Below, one piece after another: positions 33,398 through 39,743 of a stretch of DNA of 64,000 nt. How positions within the stretch are numbered: position 1 is the stretch's first letter; each line of letters starts with the position of its first letter. Origin of the DNA: a virus; IMG/VR virus record IMGVR_UViG_3300044641_007115, positions 1-64,000 of that record; one strand, given 5' to 3'. The notes under the pieces are model-generated. The model made no database searches and was not told the DNA's origin. It saw only the letters and a list, made by a program, of their open reading frames with translations. Position numbers and translations under genes: made by a program.

Positions 33398-33898
33398 ATG
33401 ATAAAGTTCTGGAAAGTCCTTGACAAGTGGGGAGAGTTTTCAAACTTCTACCGCCGCGAAATCGTGATCGATGGCCGCAAATGGAAATCGACCGAACACT
33501 ACTACCAAGCGATGAAATTCTACCCCGATGCCACCATCACCCTTGGCACGGAACCGCCTTCACTCGAACCCTACACCATCACTCTTCACGACTACATCGC
33601 CGGGTTAAACAGGCCACGCGAAGCCGCCGATGAAGGGCGGCGTCGTGACTTCCCGATGCGACCAGATTGGGATGATGTCAAAGACGACTTCATGCGCCGG
33701 GCGATCCATGCCAAGTTCACACAGCATGCGGATCTCCGCGAAATCCTTCTCAGCACCGGCGACGACATCCTGATCGAAGACAGCCCGTTCGACTACTATT
33801 GGGGATGCGGTCGCGACGGAAGCGGCAAGAACATGCTTGGCGTGCTCTTGATGGAACTCCGGGATCAACTTCGAACAACGTCAGTATCCTTTTCGTAG
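33398..33898 (+). CDS. NADAR (YbiA-like) domain protein
   Basis: 166 aa from ATG 33398 (an ATG 9 nt upstream overlaps the TATAAT). Motifs: FWKVLDKWGEFSNFYR, KWKSTEHYYQAMKF, and DYYWGCGRDGSGKNMLGVLL, diagnostic of the NADAR superfamily (YbiA/DUF1768). Known members act on ADP-ribosyl or N-glycosidic bonds, and some reverse guanosine ADP-ribosylation by DarT toxins. In a phage this could counter a host DarT-type defence. This last point is inference. Confidence 0.85.
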   Translation: MIKFWKVLDKWGEFSNFYRREIVIDGRKWKSTEHYYQAMKFYPDATITLGTEPPSLEPYTITLHDYIAGLNRPREAADEGRRRDFPMRPDWDDVKDDFMRRAIHAKFTQHADLREILLSTGDDILIEDSPFDYYWGCGRDGSGKNMLGVLLMELRDQLRTTSVSFS

Positions 33899-34081
33899 CT
33901 CTGTTGTGGGGAACAATTTGCCTTCACTCTTCGAACACTGTTCACAGTAATAGACGAACATAGTGAATCGCTGTGTTCCCCACGTTTTCGATTTGATCCC
34001 ACTGGACGCATTGTCCGGCACATCCTCTCCACATTTCTCACAAACCATACCAAAGGCCCGGCGTTTTTCAAGTTCCGTCAT
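33881..34081 (-). CDS. Small zinc-binding hypothetical protein
   Basis: 66 aa from ATG 34081, chosen because ATAAATT lies 7 nt upstream on the minus strand. CEKCGEDV and YYCEQCSK give a four-Cys zinc site. Convergent overlap of 18 nt with the NADAR gene end. An alternative start at 34132 would add 17 residues. Confidence 0.5.
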   Translation of the reverse strand: MTELEKRRAFGMVCEKCGEDVPDNASSGIKSKTWGTQRFTMFVYYCEQCSKSEGKLFPTTELRKGY

Positions 34082-34167
34082 CGAAACAAATTTATCCAAG
34101 CCCGAAAAACAGTACTTCCGTACTATTGGCATTCTCGGTCAAACGAGCGATCATGAAGGTGGAGAGA

Positions 34168-34614
34168 ATGACGATGAAACTTGCCTTGAACAAATCCTGT
34201 TTCGTGCTCGAAGCGACCTATGATGAATTTCAGTCCGCCAAGGCCGCTGGTCTGAACTACACCGGTTTCAAGTGGGACCGGGAAGCCCGCCAGTGGAAAT
34301 CGCCCCATGTGATCGCCGCCGCCCGCGTCGTCAAGAGCTACCGCGAACTCAACAACGTCGAACTCGAAATGACGCCCGAAGCCGCTACGTTCTACGCCGC
34401 CGAAGTCGAGCGGGTCAAGTCGCTTCCCAAGTGCGGTCGGTGCGCCGGAACCGGCATGTTCGTCACAATGGTTCTGAATGGCCGTCCTACCGGCCCCGGC
34501 GGGATCTGCTACCGCTGCAATGGTAAGGGTGTCCAGAACGCCCGCGACGAAGAACGCAACGACAACTACGACCAGTATGCCTTCACTCAGGCTCTTCGCT
34601 CCATGATGGCGTAG
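34168..34614 (+). CDS. Protein with DnaJ-like CxxCxGxG pair
   Basis: 148 aa from ATG 34168 (GGAGAG site 4 nt upstream; another ATG at 34174). The N-terminal part resembles a small domain of phage proteins (GLNYTGFKWDREARQWKS). The C-terminal part has CGRCAGTG and CYRCNGKG, two copies of the CxxCxGxG zinc motif of DnaJ. No J-domain. May bind RNA or unfolded protein. Function unknown. Confidence 0.6.
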   Translation: MTMKLALNKSCFVLEATYDEFQSAKAAGLNYTGFKWDREARQWKSPHVIAAARVVKSYRELNNVELEMTPEAATFYAAEVERVKSLPKCGRCAGTGMFVTMVLNGRPTGPGGICYRCNGKGVQNARDEERNDNYDQYAFTQALRSMMA

Positions 34615-34628
34615 AGCATCAGAAATCA

Positions 34629-34667
34629 AAACGGGCCGGAACGTTCATGAGGCGTTCCGGCCCGTTT
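34629..34667. terminator. Bidirectional terminator
   Basis: 15-bp perfect stem beginning AAACGGGCCGGAACG with a 9-nt loop. T-rich on both sides (TTTCGTT rightward, TTTTGATTTC leftward). Ends the 34168 gene and the leftward tRNA-Met transcript. Confidence 0.9.
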
Positions 34668-34838
34668 CGTTATTGGTATCAGCTTGCGGCGTTGTTTCTC
34701 CGCTCCCCGGTGCTTCGTGTCGCCGGGTTGGTGGCCCCATCACTGACCGCCGGTTTACGCACACCCCGGCGCGGTGCTCATAACGCCATCGTCAGCTAGT
34801 CCAGCACGAACCAGACCAACAGACCGGCGACCGCGATT
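34668..34838 (-). other. Structured non-coding stretch between tRNA-Met and terminator
   Basis: About 170 nt with no credible gene. The minus strand can form GC-rich hairpins, such as CCCGG...CCGGG near 34710-34740. It would be transcribed together with tRNA-Met, so it may be a trailer or a small RNA. Confidence 0.35.
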
Positions 34839-34915
34839 TGGTAGCGGGAGTGGGAGTTGAACCCACCTAGTACAGCTTATGAGACTGTCGTGCGCACCCG
34901 CTCAGCTTTCCCGCA
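34839..34915 (-). tRNA. tRNA-Met (CAT)
   Basis: Anticodon arm ACAGT-CTCATAA-GCTGT, T arm GTGGG-TTCAACT-CCCAC, encoded A-CCA. Acceptor has six perfect pairs (GCGGGA/TCCCGC) and a T1.T72 mismatch in this numbering. The anticodon stem lacks the three G-C pairs of initiators, so elongator Met (or lysidine-type Ile) is likelier. An extended -10 (TGATACTAT, 34926-34934) lies just upstream. Confidence 0.85.
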
Positions 34916-34931
34916 TCACTTTTATATAGTA

Positions 34932-35099
34932 TCACAGGTTCTTGATGCCATCGATCAACGCTTGACCGTGCCGGACATCATCAGCACAGGCCGGGCATTC
35001 GAAGTAGTGCTCTTCAAATTCACCCACCAGCGGCTCTGGCAATTCCCTTAACAGGTACCGTTCGACGACTTGGCCGGACACAGCGTCTTCGTGTGACAT
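34932..35099 (-). CDS. Anti-sigma-type zinc-finger (zf-HC2-like) protein
   Basis: About 55 aa from ATG 35099 (35105 or 35135 also possible). The pattern VVERYLLRELPEPLVGEFEE followed by HYFECPACADDV gives H-x3-C-x2-C, the zinc-binding anti-sigma motif of the zf-HC2 family. Such domains hold sigma factors. Without a transmembrane part it could act directly on host transcription. Start overlaps the membrane-protein gene by ~80 nt in another frame. Confidence 0.5.
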   Translation of the reverse strand: MSHEDAVSGQVVERYLLRELPEPLVGEFEEHYFECPACADDVRHGQALIDGIKNL

Positions 35100-35283
35100 G
35101 TTCATCATTGTACACGAACACTGGAATCCCGACAACCAAAATGATCGCGGCCATCAAGCCGATCAACCATGATTGATACATGGTCATGACGATCATGAGC
35201 ACCGTCCACAGTGCATAGATGACCCTCTGGTGCGCCGGGCGCGTTCGGGCGATGTGAACATAGGCGGCGCGAATCGAATTCAT
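35020..35283 (-). CDS. Small membrane protein
   Basis: 87 aa from ATG 35283 (site AGAGG, 9 nt upstream). Two predicted membrane helices back to back (about 21-38 VIYALWTVLMIVMTMYQ and 40-58 WLIGLMAAIILVVGIPVFVY), then a basic tail (RRRCVRPSRR). The tail overlaps the zinc-finger gene in another frame. Function unknown. Confidence 0.5.
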   Translation of the reverse strand: MNSIRAAYVHIARTRPAHQRVIYALWTVLMIVMTMYQSWLIGLMAAIILVVGIPVFVYNDEHVTRRRCVRPSRRTVPVKGIARAAGG

Positions 35284-35303
35284 CTGACAACCTCTATGGG
35301 TGT

Positions 35304-35591
35304 TTATACACGCGGAAGCCAAATTTCTTCCATGATCGACAAGTGCCGGTTCCGTTGTTCTTCCGTCAATGGCGGTTGATTGACCAACTTCATCCGGTAT
35401 TCGTCCATGATCTTCTTCAGATATTCTGCTGCCACTCCCGAATGTGGACGGTGGCCGGTTATCAAAATGCCAGCCGGGAAAGGCTTTACTTCCGGGTGTG
35501 CGGCCAGAAACCTTTTGGTGTAGCTCCCGCATCCCGTTGTGGAAAAAGCGAAAGCCCCGGCAATCACCGCGAACAGGTTACGTCTAGTCAT
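35304..35591 (-). CDS. Small lipoprotein
   Basis: 95 aa. N-terminus MTRRNLFAVIAGAFAFSTTGC: two Arg, hydrophobic core, and a lipobox-like STTGC ending at Cys21, so cleavage and lipidation there are likely. The remaining ~74 residues are helical and charged. An outer-membrane lipoprotein in a phage can be a spanin subunit, but I see no partner with an i-spanin layout. Role unknown. Confidence 0.6.
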   Translation of the reverse strand: MTRRNLFAVIAGAFAFSTTGCGSYTKRFLAAHPEVKPFPAGILITGHRPHSGVAAEYLKKIMDEYRMKLVNQPPLTEEQRNRHLSIMEEIWLPRV

Positions 35592-35595
35592 AGGA

Positions 35596-35898
35596 CTAGT
35601 TTAGCGGCACCCGAACGAACTTGGTTTCCGTCGCGATGTTCGGCGTCGCCGGGACCAGTGTGTACACCTTGGTCGATCCGTCAGAGTAACGGAACCGCAT
35701 CATTTCCAGACCGACGCAACTGACATTCGGAGTGGGATTGGGAACGGGATCTTTGCAGACTCCCCACTCCACCACCTGTGGAATCTTCGGGGAACGTTGG
35801 TCCGTGCTCAACTGTGTTTGAACCAAAGCGAACACTCCGGTGGCTGAAACCAACACAGAGAAAAAAATCAACGTACAGACGTACAAACGTATCATCAT
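35596..35898 (-). CDS. Secreted hypothetical protein
   Basis: 100 aa from ATG 35898 (an ATG 27 nt upstream is possible). Signal peptide [20 protein letters not shown], cleaved near FA-LV. The mature part has two Cys ([15 protein letters not shown]) that could form a disulfide, consistent with periplasmic location. First gene of a four-gene envelope cassette that ends at tRNA-Met. Confidence 0.55.
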   Translation of the reverse strand: MMIRLYVCTLIFFSVLVSATGVFALVQTQLSTDQRSPKIPQVVEWGVCKDPVPNPTPNVSCVGLEMMRFRYSDGSTKVYTLVPATPNIATETKFVRVPLN

Positions 35899-35952
35899 AA
35901 AGGAATCGTAACACGGTTTTGGCATTTTTCGTCCGGTCTACAATACAAGTAC

Positions 35953-36546
35953 ATGCAGAACACTCTAATCCCAATGGTCGTAGAACAGTCTCCGCGCGGT
36001 GAACGCTCCTACGACATCTATTCCCGTCTTCTCAAAGAGCACATCATTTTCCTTGGCACCGCCATCGACGACGACGTTGCCAATCTGGTCGTCGCACAGC
36101 TTCTTTTCCTTGCGGCGGAAGACCCGGACAAGGACATCAGCATGTACATCAATTCGCCGGGCGGATCGATCACGGCGGGCCTTGCTATTCTCGATACGAT
36201 GAATCTGGTCAAGCCCGACATCGTGACCTATTGCGTCGGTCAGGCCGCGTCGATGGGTGCTGTGTTGCTGGCGAACGGTGCCAAAGGGAAACGCTTTGCC
36301 TTGCCGCACGCACGCATCCTGATTCACCAGCCGTTGATGCGCGGACTCAGCGGACAGGCCAGCGACATCGACATTCACGCGAAAGAAATCTTGCGCATGC
36401 GCGAAATTCTCAACGGAATCTTAGCGACCAAGACCGGACAACCGCTCGAAAAGATCAGCGCGGACGTGGATCGCGACTACATCTTGGAAGCGGATGCCGC
36501 TGTCAAGTATGGCCTTGTGGACAAGGTGATCGAGAAACAGCCGTAA
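35953..36546 (+). CDS. clpP: ATP-dependent Clp protease proteolytic subunit ClpP
   Basis: 197 aa, full length. Ser100 in QAASMGA, His125 in RILIHQP and Asp171 in the ISADVDRD segment are in the canonical Ser-His-Asp order. The N-terminus ([20 protein letters not shown]) matches bacterial ClpP including the processed leader. Forms tetradecamers that degrade proteins fed by ClpX/ClpA. No Clp ATPase in the window, so the host's is probably used. Compare the phage tmRNA at 44892. Confidence 0.95.
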   Translation: MQNTLIPMVVEQSPRGERSYDIYSRLLKEHIIFLGTAIDDDVANLVVAQLLFLAAEDPDKDISMYINSPGGSITAGLAILDTMNLVKPDIVTYCVGQAASMGAVLLANGAKGKRFALPHARILIHQPLMRGLSGQASDIDIHAKEILRMREILNGILATKTGQPLEKISADVDRDYILEADAAVKYGLVDKVIEKQP

Positions 36547-36551
36547 CGAAA

Positions 36552-36580
36552 AAAGCCCCGGTCGTAACCGGGGCTTTCGT
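36552..36580. terminator. Bidirectional terminator
   Basis: 11-bp stem AAAGCCCCGGT / ACCGGGGCTTT, loop CGTA, T-runs on both strands. Between clpP and the converging 36582 gene. Confidence 0.9.
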
Positions 36581-36581
36581 T

Positions 36582-37067
36582 TTATACATCTGACATTGGA
36601 AGTGGTGACGGTGGAACAAAACTGGTATCGACCTGAAGACCGTAATCGCCCGGTGCGACATCATGAATGGACCCCGTGATTGTTGTAGGATTCGGTAAAA
36701 TCATGAACCCGATTTCGCCGTTCAACTCATAAGTGAAATCAAGAGAAGATGTTCCCGAACCAGACACATAAGAGAGTTCGACGATTGATGAATGCATATC
36801 ATCTTCAATATCCATCGTGATCGTCGGGACGCCCACAACAATGACCGGTTCGCTGTATTGAACCCGAAGCCGGAACGTATCGCCCGTTCTGTAGATACCC
36901 TTGTTATCGACAACGAAAACGTTACGAATGACCGCCGCGCCGGTGCGTCGATCAAGGGAACCGATGGTCACCAGAACTTCACCGGTGTCAGGATTCACCC
37001 ATCCTTTCGGGGTTGCAATCGCCTTCGGTGCCCACGACGGCGGATTCGATAGATTCCACAATGCCAT
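36582..37067 (-). CDS. Small structural-type beta protein
   Basis: 161 aa. Opens MALWNLSNPPSWAPKAI with PKGWVNPDTGEVLV, then a beta-rich part resembling Ig-like/cadherin-type segments (RLRVQYSEPVIVVGVPTITM; SGTSSLDFTYEL). Late-type TAAATA 6 nt before the ATG suggests a virion gene transcribed late. It stands alone between two terminator/HNH regions. Confidence 0.5.
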   Translation of the reverse strand: MALWNLSNPPSWAPKAIATPKGWVNPDTGEVLVTIGSLDRRTGAAVIRNVFVVDNKGIYRTGDTFRLRVQYSEPVIVVGVPTITMDIEDDMHSSIVELSYVSGSGTSSLDFTYELNGEIGFMILPNPTTITGSIHDVAPGDYGLQVDTSFVPPSPLPMSDV

Positions 37068-37073
37068 AACCTG

Positions 37074-37079
37074 TATTTA
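37074..37079 (-). promoter_or_regulatory. Late-type TAAATA motif, leftward
   Basis: TAAATA on the minus strand ends 6 nt before ATG 37067. Confidence 0.55.
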
Positions 37080-37116
37080 GGTCATCCCCATCCCGGAGGG
37101 ACGACTAAATCTTGGT

Positions 37117-37764
37117 GTGACTAGATCCCAAGCCGGGCGGCTAGGTGCCGCAATTACAGCCCACCGATTCCGACAGGAAGCCATCAGATCATACTACGAA
37201 TCTCCCAATCGATGTTTGCATTGTGATGAAATCATCCATGTTTCAGAAGGCGCGCGGGTCGCAGAGATTCGAAAAAAGAAGTTTTGTGGGCAATCTTGTT
37301 CAGCAATCTACAACAACACACGACGGAATCGACAGACACCTACATGTCAAGTTTGCGGCACTCACGTCACCAAAGGATCAGAAAAGTTCTGTTCTGTAAC
37401 ATGTCACAAACAACACCGGCATACTGAATACATCCAAAGATGGAAAGCTGGATTGGAAGATGGCGTTAACGGTGGAGGAATGTCGATTAGCCCTACTATT
37501 CGGAAATATCTTTTCGAACAGAGGGGACCGGCTTGCTGGAAATGTGGATGGTCACAAGTGAACCCGGTCACAAATCGGGTTCCTCTTCAAGTAAATCATA
37601 TTGATGGTAACCCACTCAATAACAAAGAAGAGAACCTTGAACTCATCTGCCCGAATTGCCACAGTATTACTCCAAATTTCGGAGCATTGAATATGGGCAA
37701 CGGTCGAGAAGTTCGTCGCGCTCGATATCACCAAAAGAAAGTTGGAGCCGGAAGTGGCACTTGA
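37117..37764 (+). CDS. HNH homing endonuclease
   Basis: 215 aa from GTG 37117 (TAAATC 5 nt before). Two CxxC zinc pairs in the first half (CLHCDE, CGQSC; CQVCGT, CSVTC) and an HNH module near the end: LQVNHIDGNPLNNKEENLEL then ICPNCHSI (His-Asn-His/Cys arrangement). The coding sequence looks richer in A+T than its neighbours, suggesting recent transfer. Its last 22 nt overlap the tRNA-Thr(TGT) gene on the opposite strand. Confidence 0.85.
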   Translation: MTRSQAGRLGAAITAHRFRQEAIRSYYESPNRCLHCDEIIHVSEGARVAEIRKKKFCGQSCSAIYNNTRRNRQTPTCQVCGTHVTKGSEKFCSVTCHKQHRHTEYIQRWKAGLEDGVNGGGMSISPTIRKYLFEQRGPACWKCGWSQVNPVTNRVPLQVNHIDGNPLNNKEENLELICPNCHSITPNFGALNMGNGREVRRARYHQKKVGAGSGT

Positions 37765-37819
37765 AGCCACATCATTCGACCTTACAAGGATCGCGCTCTG
37801 CCTCTTAAGCTATTCCGGC
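37743..37819 (-). tRNA. tRNA-Thr (TGT)
   Basis: Acceptor GCCGGAA / TTCCGGC, anticodon arm CGATC-CTTGTAA-GGTCG, T arm GTGGC-TTCAAGT-GCCAC, encoded T-CCA. Overlaps the 3' end of the HNH gene. Confidence 0.9.
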
Positions 37820-37832
37820 GTTGGTTGAATTT

Positions 37833-37908
37833 TGGAGCCGCTGGACGGTTACGATCCGTCGCCTAACCCTTACCAAAGGTTCGGTCTGCCGATTGATCCT
37901 ACAGCGGC
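37833..37908 (-). tRNA. tRNA-Thr (GGT)
   Basis: Acceptor GCCGCTG / CAGCGGC, anticodon arm AACCT-TTGGTAA-GGGTT, T arm GACGG-ATCGTAA-CCGTC (first T-loop base A instead of T), encoded T-CCA. Confidence 0.8.
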
Positions 37909-37918
37909 GTATTTTGTT

Positions 37919-37994
37919 TGGAGCCGGTGACGACAAATTGAAGTCGTGACTGTGGGGTACGAATCCACTATTTTGCCACTTAAACTACACCGGC
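37919..37994 (-). tRNA. tRNA-Thr (CGT), slightly irregular
   Basis: Acceptor GCCGGTG / CACCGGC, anticodon arm GTGGA-TTCGTAC-CCCAC with one A.C mismatch next to the loop, T arm ACGAC / GTCGT with an 8-nt loop, encoded T-CCA. A real but divergent tRNA. Confidence 0.7.
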
Positions 37995-37997
37995 ATG

Positions 37998-38099
37998 TGG
38001 CGGGGAGAATCGGATTTGAACCAATGATAACCATCACAAAACGGCTGTTGCCAGCAAAAGGCATGCAACGGTGCCTTAACCAAGCTAGGCTATCTCCCC
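37998..38099 (-). tRNA. Class II tRNA-like gene with enlarged anticodon arm
   Basis: Acceptor GGGGAGA / TCTCCCC, T arm ATTGG-TTCAAAT-CCGAT and encoded G-CCA are normal. D-arm region resembles tRNA-Ser. Total length is 102 nt because the anticodon arm has a ~13-nt loop (stem GTTGC/GCAAC) or a bulged stem giving TTTTGCT as loop, and a variable arm AGCC/GGTT follows. Identity (Ser GCT or Gln TTG) unresolved. Confidence 0.5.
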
Positions 38100-38110
38100 A
38101 TCAGGCTTAA

Positions 38111-38160
38111 TGTCTCATATCGTAGACAATAACCGGGGTTACTGTACAAGATATGAGACA
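38111..38160 (-). repeat. Long hairpin inside the tRNA array
   Basis: Perfect 11-bp inverted repeat TGTCTCATATC / GATATGAGACA, with TAACC/GGTTA pairing inside the loop. Lies between the class II tRNA-like gene and tRNA-Asp. May guide processing of the array. Confidence 0.6.
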
Positions 38161-38167
38161 TCAAACT

Positions 38168-38245
38168 TGGCGGTCCTGACGGGATTCGAACCCGTGATCT
38201 TCACCGTGACAGGGTGACGGGGACGGCCAACTCCCCTACAAGACC
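38168..38245 (-). tRNA. tRNA-Asp (GTC), copy 1
   Basis: Acceptor GGTCTTG / CAGGACC, anticodon arm TCACC-CTGTCAC-GGTGA, T arm ACGGG-TTCGAAT-CCCGT, discriminator G, encoded CCA. One nt separates it from the second Asp tRNA. Confidence 0.9.
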
Positions 38246-38246
38246 G

Positions 38247-38320
38247 TGGCGGGGCATACGGGAATCGAACCCGTGGTACACCATAGACAGTGGTGCCGTT
38301 TGCCACTAACGAAATGCCCC
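38247..38320 (-). tRNA. tRNA-Asp (GTC), copy 2
   Basis: Acceptor GGGGCAT / ATGCCCC, anticodon arm CACCA-CTGTCTA-TGGTG, T arm ACGGG-TTCGATT-CCCGT, discriminator G, encoded CCA. Sequence differs from copy 1, so not a recent duplicate. Confidence 0.85.
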
Positions 38321-38324
38321 AAAA

Positions 38325-38850
38325 CTTGCGGAAGGAATGCACACTGGCCGGTGTCGCTCCGACTAACCGTGGGAAGCATCGACTTTACAGTCGCCCCACA
38401 ACAACCGACTTTGGAGGAAGGTGCTCTTTCTTAAGCTAGAAAGTCGGCACCGGCCAGCGAAATTTCGGACAAGCAAAGAAAGTACAGATCGACTAAGAAT
38501 TGGACTCGAACCAACTTCTCCGGGCGTGCGGCCCGGCGCTTTAACCATGTTAAGCTACATCTCCGAATGGTGGGGACAGATAACCAATCTGAGGCGGCTT
38601 GTCCTGAAAACTATTATGACACGAAGCAAAGCCGTTCAAAGCAAGAACCAACTATCAGAAGCATCAAAGTGCCTGTCAAATGTCACCGTACAGGTCTGAC
38701 GGTCACCCGGTTGCCCGGTAGCGAAGCATTCCCCATAACACGGGGAAGACCGAACTAGTAAGCCCGGCCATCTGTTTGTAACCAGATAATCTTCCGACTT
38801 CGGCTTAGAACGGCTCTGCCGGAAGTACTTATACTTCGTATCGTGGAATC
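38325..38850 (-). ncRNA. Candidate structured RNA, or tRNA remnants, within the tRNA array
   Basis: 526 nt without standard tRNAs or a credible gene. Dense in inverted repeats on the minus strand: 10-bp CTGGCCGGTG/CACCGGCCAG enclosing CCGACTTT/AAAGTCGG and GTGGG/CCCAC (38340-38455); CCGG-GCAA-CCGG with a GNRA loop (near 38708); TTCCCC/GGGGAA (near 38735); CTTCCG/CGGAAG (near 38800). Could be a large phage RNA of the kind found beside tRNA clusters (GOLLD- or ROOL-like) or a run of decayed tRNAs. Confidence 0.4.
38491..38565 (-). pseudogene. tRNA-like sequence with unpaired acceptor
   Basis: D arm (GCTT...AAGC), anticodon arm CCGGG-CCGCACG-CCCGG and T arm GTTGG-TTCGAGT-CCAAT are well formed. 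The acceptor strands (GGAGATG and TCTTAGT) do not pair, there is no CCA, and position 33 is C rather than T. Anticodon would be GCA. Either a decayed tRNA-Cys or part of the structured RNA around it. Confidence 0.45.
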
Positions 38851-38851
38851 T

Positions 38852-38931
38852 TGGTGGAACACGTGGGAATTGAACCCACCTGAATATCCTCATTGCGAAT
38901 GAGGCGACCACCCCATGCAGTCCCGTGCCCC
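38852..38931 (-). tRNA. tRNA-Ala (CGC)
   Basis: Acceptor GGGGCAC / GTGTTCC with the G3.U70 pair of alanine tRNAs, anticodon arm CCTCA-TTCGCAA-TGAGG, T arm GTGGG-TTCAATT-CCCAC, A-CCA encoded. Close paralogue of the GGC copy. Confidence 0.85.
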
Positions 38932-39024
38932 GTTTTGGTAAACCGAGATTCCTTCCGCAAACTATTCACTTGTCAAAGAACACTTGTGATCGTACAACAC
39001 AGAAAACTTGTGATCGTCCGATCT

Positions 39025-39104
39025 TGGTGGAACACGTGGGAATCGAACCCACCTGAATATCTTCGATGCCATCGAAGCGGCCACCCCATGCAGCCCCGTG
39101 CCCC
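39025..39104 (-). tRNA. tRNA-Ala (GGC)
   Basis: Acceptor GGGGCAC / GTGTTCC with G3.U70, anticodon arm CTTCG-ATGGCAT-CGAAG, T arm GTGGG-TTCGATT-CCCAC, A-CCA encoded. Differs from the CGC copy mainly in the anticodon arm. Confidence 0.85.
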
Positions 39105-39113
39105 ATTTGAATT

Positions 39114-39190
39114 TGGTGGACCGTGCCGGGATCGAACCGGCTACCTTCCGCTTGCAAGGCGGATGCTCTCCCAAAATGAGCTAACGGCCC
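39114..39190 (-). tRNA. tRNA-Ala (TGC)
   Basis: Acceptor GGGCCGT / ACGGTCC with G3.U70, anticodon arm TCCGC-CTTGCAA-GCGGA, T arm GCCGG-TTCGATC-CCGGC, A-CCA encoded. First tRNA of the leftward array. Confidence 0.95.
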
Positions 39191-39239
39191 AAATGGACAA
39201 AACCTAAAATGACTTGAGGGGAGAAAGTCTGTGGGCGGC

Positions 39240-39362
39240 TTAAGCCGCTGCTGCCGTAGCAGCGATGGTATCGATCACAATATCGATGCCACCGGCAAAC
39301 GCAGTCGCGCGCACAGACATCGTAGTGGCTGTGTGCGTTCGAGTTGTGAAGGTTGCCTTCAT
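39240..39362 (-). CDS. Possible Ala/Thr-rich microprotein
   Basis: 40 codons from ATG 39362: begins MKATFTTRTHTATT and ends DTIAATAAAA. A GAGG lies 10 nt upstream and a perfect TATAAATA (39382-39389) 19 nt upstream. A competing 65-codon frame starts at 39378 and ends in the tRNA-Ala gene; its composition (Cys, His, Arg) looks less protein-like. Low certainty. Confidence 0.35.
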   Translation of the reverse strand: MKATFTTRTHTATTMSVRATAFAGGIDIVIDTIAATAAAA

Positions 39363-39381
39363 TGGTGCGTTGCCTCATCTC

Positions 39382-39389
39382 TATTTATA
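39382..39389 (-). promoter_or_regulatory. Consensus late promoter TATAAATA, leftward
   Basis: Exact match to the T4 late promoter core on the minus strand. It faces the microprotein and the whole tRNA array, and may drive both. Confidence 0.55.
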
Positions 39390-39407
39390 CATACCGCCGG
39401 GCGGATG

Positions 39408-39731
39408 TCAACATTTTTCGAAAGAAAAATCGGAAATTTTCAATCCCCACCGGATCGGGAACTCTTGATGCATCATGTCTCTCAGGTTGTTCCCAAAAAC
39501 TTCCTTGGTGGCTTTCCGCGCGGTTTCGATGTCCGCGCCTTGTGCAACATGCATGTCGCGCATCTTGACGGACCAGAAATCCAATGTGCGCTGAATGATT
39601 CCGATAGCCTGTTCCCGGCTGGTGCAAAGGGATTCTTCTTCTTGCTCCCACGACATCGATTCACCGGTCACGGCATCCGTGTGGAACCATTTTTGGGATG
39701 CAACAACTTGCGCGGCGTCTCTGATAGTCAT
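39408..39731 (-). CDS. Hypothetical protein
   Basis: 107 aa, no recognised domain. Helical and charged, several Trp (residues 15, 28, 53, 94). Follows the SprT-like gene by 12 nt. Function unknown. Confidence 0.5.
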   Translation of the reverse strand: MTIRDAAQVVASQKWFHTDAVTGESMSWEQEEESLCTSREQAIGIIQRTLDFWSVKMRDMHVAQGADIETARKATKEVFGNNLRDMMHQEFPIRWGLKISDFSFEKC

Positions 39732-39743
39732 GCGACCATGCTA

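Noticed and set aside
34839-34915. Initiator tRNA because of the 1:72 mismatch
   Set aside because: The anticodon stem lacks the three G-C pairs of initiators.
38932-39024. Direct repeat ACTTGTGATCGT twice between two tRNA-Ala genes
   Set aside because: Only two short copies in a spacer; probably left over from tRNA duplication.
39181-39378. 65-codon frame before the tRNA array
   Set aside because: Ends inside tRNA-Ala and has an unlikely Cys/His/Arg-rich composition; a 40-codon frame is preferred, itself with low confidence.
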